DNA of 52,887 nt, from contig JBIOEJ010000026.1 of assembly GCA_044445965.1 (NCBI GenBank), positions 1-52,887 on the forward strand, written 5' to 3'. The notes beneath the pieces are model-generated. The model had not been told where the DNA came from. It searched no databases and worked only from the letters and a program-made list of their open reading frames with translations. The position numbers and the translations under genes are program-made. Positions 51,260-52,887 of the stretch are shown in pieces. Source of the stretch: GAS188 sp044445965. GTDB taxonomy: Bacteria > Pseudomonadota > Alphaproteobacteria > Rhizobiales > Beijerinckiaceae. The stretch's first letter is position 1; the number at the start of each line of letters is the position of its first letter.

Positions 51260-52174
51260 TCAATCGGCCCTCTTGCCCGTTTGATAGGCTTTCAGCTCGT
51301 TGCCGAGGAACACCAGGAATTCCTCGCCCGCGGGCGACAGCTTGCGCGAGGCCCGCGTCAGCATTTCGATCGTCCCCCGGTTCATCAGCTCGCTCCGCAC
51401 CGGGACGGCCGCGATCATGCCGGCCGCTATGCGGTCGGCGGCCGACAGCCGCAGCAGGAAGGTCACGGCGCGGCCCTGCTCGACGATGCTGGTCAGGAGC
51501 TCGATGTAATTGGTCTCCATGATGGGAGACAGGCTGACGCCGGCCTTGCGGCAGGCTTCGTCGATCAGGAAGCGGCTGCGCGAGGTCTTGGTGGTCAGCG
51601 CAATGGGGTAGGCGGCCGCGTCGCGCAAGGTGATCGCCTTGGCGCGCGCCAGGGGATGGCCGGAGGCGACGAGCGCGACCAAAGGTTCGCGCACTTGCAC
51701 GCGCACCTCGATGTCCGAGGCGATCAGCGAGTTGTAGGTGAGGCCGATATCGGTCTCCGCCTCGCTCACGGCCTTGCTGATATGGTCGGAGCTGTCCGTC
51801 TCCACGTCGAACGCCACGCCGGGGTGCCTTGCCCAATAGGCCCCGATCAGGCGCGGCAGCAGCGACCTCGCGAGGCTCTCGACGGCGTGGATGCGCACCG
51901 TGCCGCGCCTGAGGCCCGTCAGGGCGTCGAGCTCGGCGCGCAGATGCTGGATCTGGGCCAGCTCGTCGCGCGCATAGCGCAGGAAAATCTGGCCGGCGGC
52001 AGTGAGCACCACGCCGCGCGAATGGCGCTCCAGCAGCGTCACCCCGAACTCCTGCTCGAGGCCCTGGATGCTGCGGCTCAACGCGGACTGCGCGACATGC
52101 AGCGCGTCCGCGGCATCGCGCATCGATCCATGCTGGGCGACCGCCGTGAAATAGCGCGAGATGCGGGTATGCAT
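51260..52174 (-). CDS. LysR-family transcriptional regulator
   Basis: 304 residues. The N-terminal winged helix (about 1-62) reads ISRYFTAVAQHGSMRDAADA, LHVAQSALSRSIQGLEQEF, GVTLLERHSRGVVLTAAG, the classical LysR form; residues 90-300 are the periplasmic-binding-like effector domain. ATG 52174 was chosen because the helix-turn-helix starts 4 residues after it; the frame continues 22 codons upstream. It is divergent from the DUF4392 gene at 52328 and probably controls it. Confidence 0.9.
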   Translation of the reverse strand: MHTRISRYFTAVAQHGSMRDAADALHVAQSALSRSIQGLEQEFGVTLLERHSRGVVLTAAGQIFLRYARDELAQIQHLRAELDALTGLRRGTVRIHAVESLARSLLPRLIGAYWARHPGVAFDVETDSSDHISKAVSEAETDIGLTYNSLIASDIEVRVQVREPLVALVASGHPLARAKAITLRDAAAYPIALTTKTSRSRFLIDEACRKAGVSLSPIMETNYIELLTSIVEQGRAVTFLLRLSAADRIAAGMIAAVPVRSELMNRGTIEMLTRASRKLSPAGEEFLVFLGNELKAYQTGKRAD

Positions 52175-52327
52175 GGGGCTCGTGTCTTCTGGTTTTCGGG
52201 TGCGCAAGCGTGATGCCAAACACGCATCAAGGCAATGCACATATTATTCTTGTGCGATCGCAAGCCATCGGTCCAGATTGCCCGAAAGAGCAAACCATCC
52301 CTGATCCAAAGCCGCGGGAGAAGCATC

Positions 52328-52887
52328 GTGCCGGATATCGTTGGCGAAGCGGTCGACAGGCTCGTCACCATCGAGGCCAAGAACCGGGGCATGCCGCATG
52401 GCATCCTGCAGCCGCTCTACGACGCGGCACGCAAGGCCGCCGGCGGCAGGCCGTTGACGATGCTCGCGGCCGAAGGCCTCAAGAAGGCGCTCAAGAAGGG
52501 CGATACGGTGTTCGTGCTGACCGGCGCCGGCTGCGGGCCGACCATGCCGAAGGGCGAAAGCGACGGCCCTCCGGGCGCCGCGGCGCTGGCGCGCATTCTC
52601 TATCGCGGCCTCGGCGCCGTTCCGGTCTTCGTCTGCGAGGCCAACCATGTCGACCCGATCGTCGCCTCGAGCGAGGCTGGCGGGCTGATGGTCAAGCCCT
52701 TCGAGCAGGCGCGCGACCGTCATCTCGGCGCGGCGCTCGCGGTGGCGCCGACCGAGCAATCGAAGGTGAAGGCCTGGGTCGACAAGATCTATGCCGATAT
52801 GAAGCCCAAGGCCGTCGTCAGCTCCGAGCATCTGGGTCCGGGCAAGAACGGCATCATCCACTCGGCGACCGGCATGCCGCTGCAAGG
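52328..52887 (+). CDS. DUF4392 / D-glutamate cyclase-like protein (partial, cut by window end)
   Basis: Frame from GTG 52328 is open to the window end (186 codons). It encodes PDIVGEAVDRLVTIEAKNRG at the N-terminus, then FVLTGAGCGPTMPKGESDGP, the same motif as in the DUF4392 protein at 43469-44425 (TGAAVPEHMPVGENDGP), and ALARILYRGLGAVPVFVCEA. Later SSEHLGPGKNGIIHSATG is also family-like. GGGAGAAGCATC precedes the start. It is divergent from the LysR gene. The activity on glutamate is inferred from the mammalian family member only. Confidence 0.8.
   Translation, partial: MPDIVGEAVDRLVTIEAKNRGMPHGILQPLYDAARKAAGGRPLTMLAAEGLKKALKKGDTVFVLTGAGCGPTMPKGESDGPPGAAALARILYRGLGAVPVFVCEANHVDPIVASSEAGGLMVKPFEQARDRHLGAALAVAPTEQSKVKAWVDKIYADMKPKAVVSSEHLGPGKNGIIHSATGMPLQ

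Overview
The window looks like a chromosomal segment of a high-GC alphaproteobacterium, most probably of the order Hyphomicrobiales. The grounds are GC-rich coding sequence with GTG and TTG starts, many solute-binding-protein transport operons, FCD and UTRA GntR regulators, FNR/FixK-type boxes, and a dispersed palindromic element beginning AGAGCATGATCCGG that is widespread in that order (family knowledge, not searched here). No tRNA, rRNA, phage, transposase or CRISPR array was seen.

Left part (1-7.2 kb): the last codons of an outer-membrane beta-barrel protein, an AT-richer unknown membrane-anchored protein, then a small redox-looking group: a Tat-exported HiPIP, a two-helix membrane protein, a 72-residue repeat peptide and an orphan OmpR-type response regulator. 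Three of these have a TTGAY-N4-ATCAA box about 60 bp before the start codon. An oxidoreductase, an amino-acid ABC transporter without ATPase, and a phosphoesterase follow.

7.2-12 kb: one large reverse-strand gene for a TIR / STAND NTPase / transmembrane / TPR protein, a candidate immune-type NADase. 12-23 kb: FCD-GntR regulator with a perfect palindromic operator, tricarballylate genes tcuA and tcuB, a sugar-type ABC transporter without ATPase, nucleoside hydrolase, RidA, an MHS transporter and an alpha/beta hydrolase. 23.4-28 kb: a three-gene molybdenum hydroxylase (CoxL/M/S-like) whose 2Fe-2S subunit is fused to a CoxG-like domain and whose operon is interrupted by a dispersed palindrome.

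28.7-40.7 kb is the most striking block: a GntR/UTRA regulator, a LamB/YcsF (PxpA-like) gene, a complete-looking F420 biosynthesis set (npdG, cofE, cofD, cofC, fused fbiC), and then a fold-type-II PLP enzyme, a two-subunit CoA-transferase-family enzyme and an LLM-class F420-type oxidoreductase. Two palindromes sharing the half-site TGGTACTA precede the two halves, so the block reads as one regulated catabolic unit that makes its own deazaflavin cofactor.

40.8-52.9 kb: an M24 peptidase-like protein, a complete polyamine-type ABC operon with two paralogous binding proteins and a terminal DUF4392 (glutamate-cyclase-like) gene, a KstD-like flavoprotein, a DUF2066 protein, a LysR regulator, and the start of a second DUF4392 gene cut by the window end. 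Four families of dispersed palindromic or G/C-rich repeats are scattered between genes.
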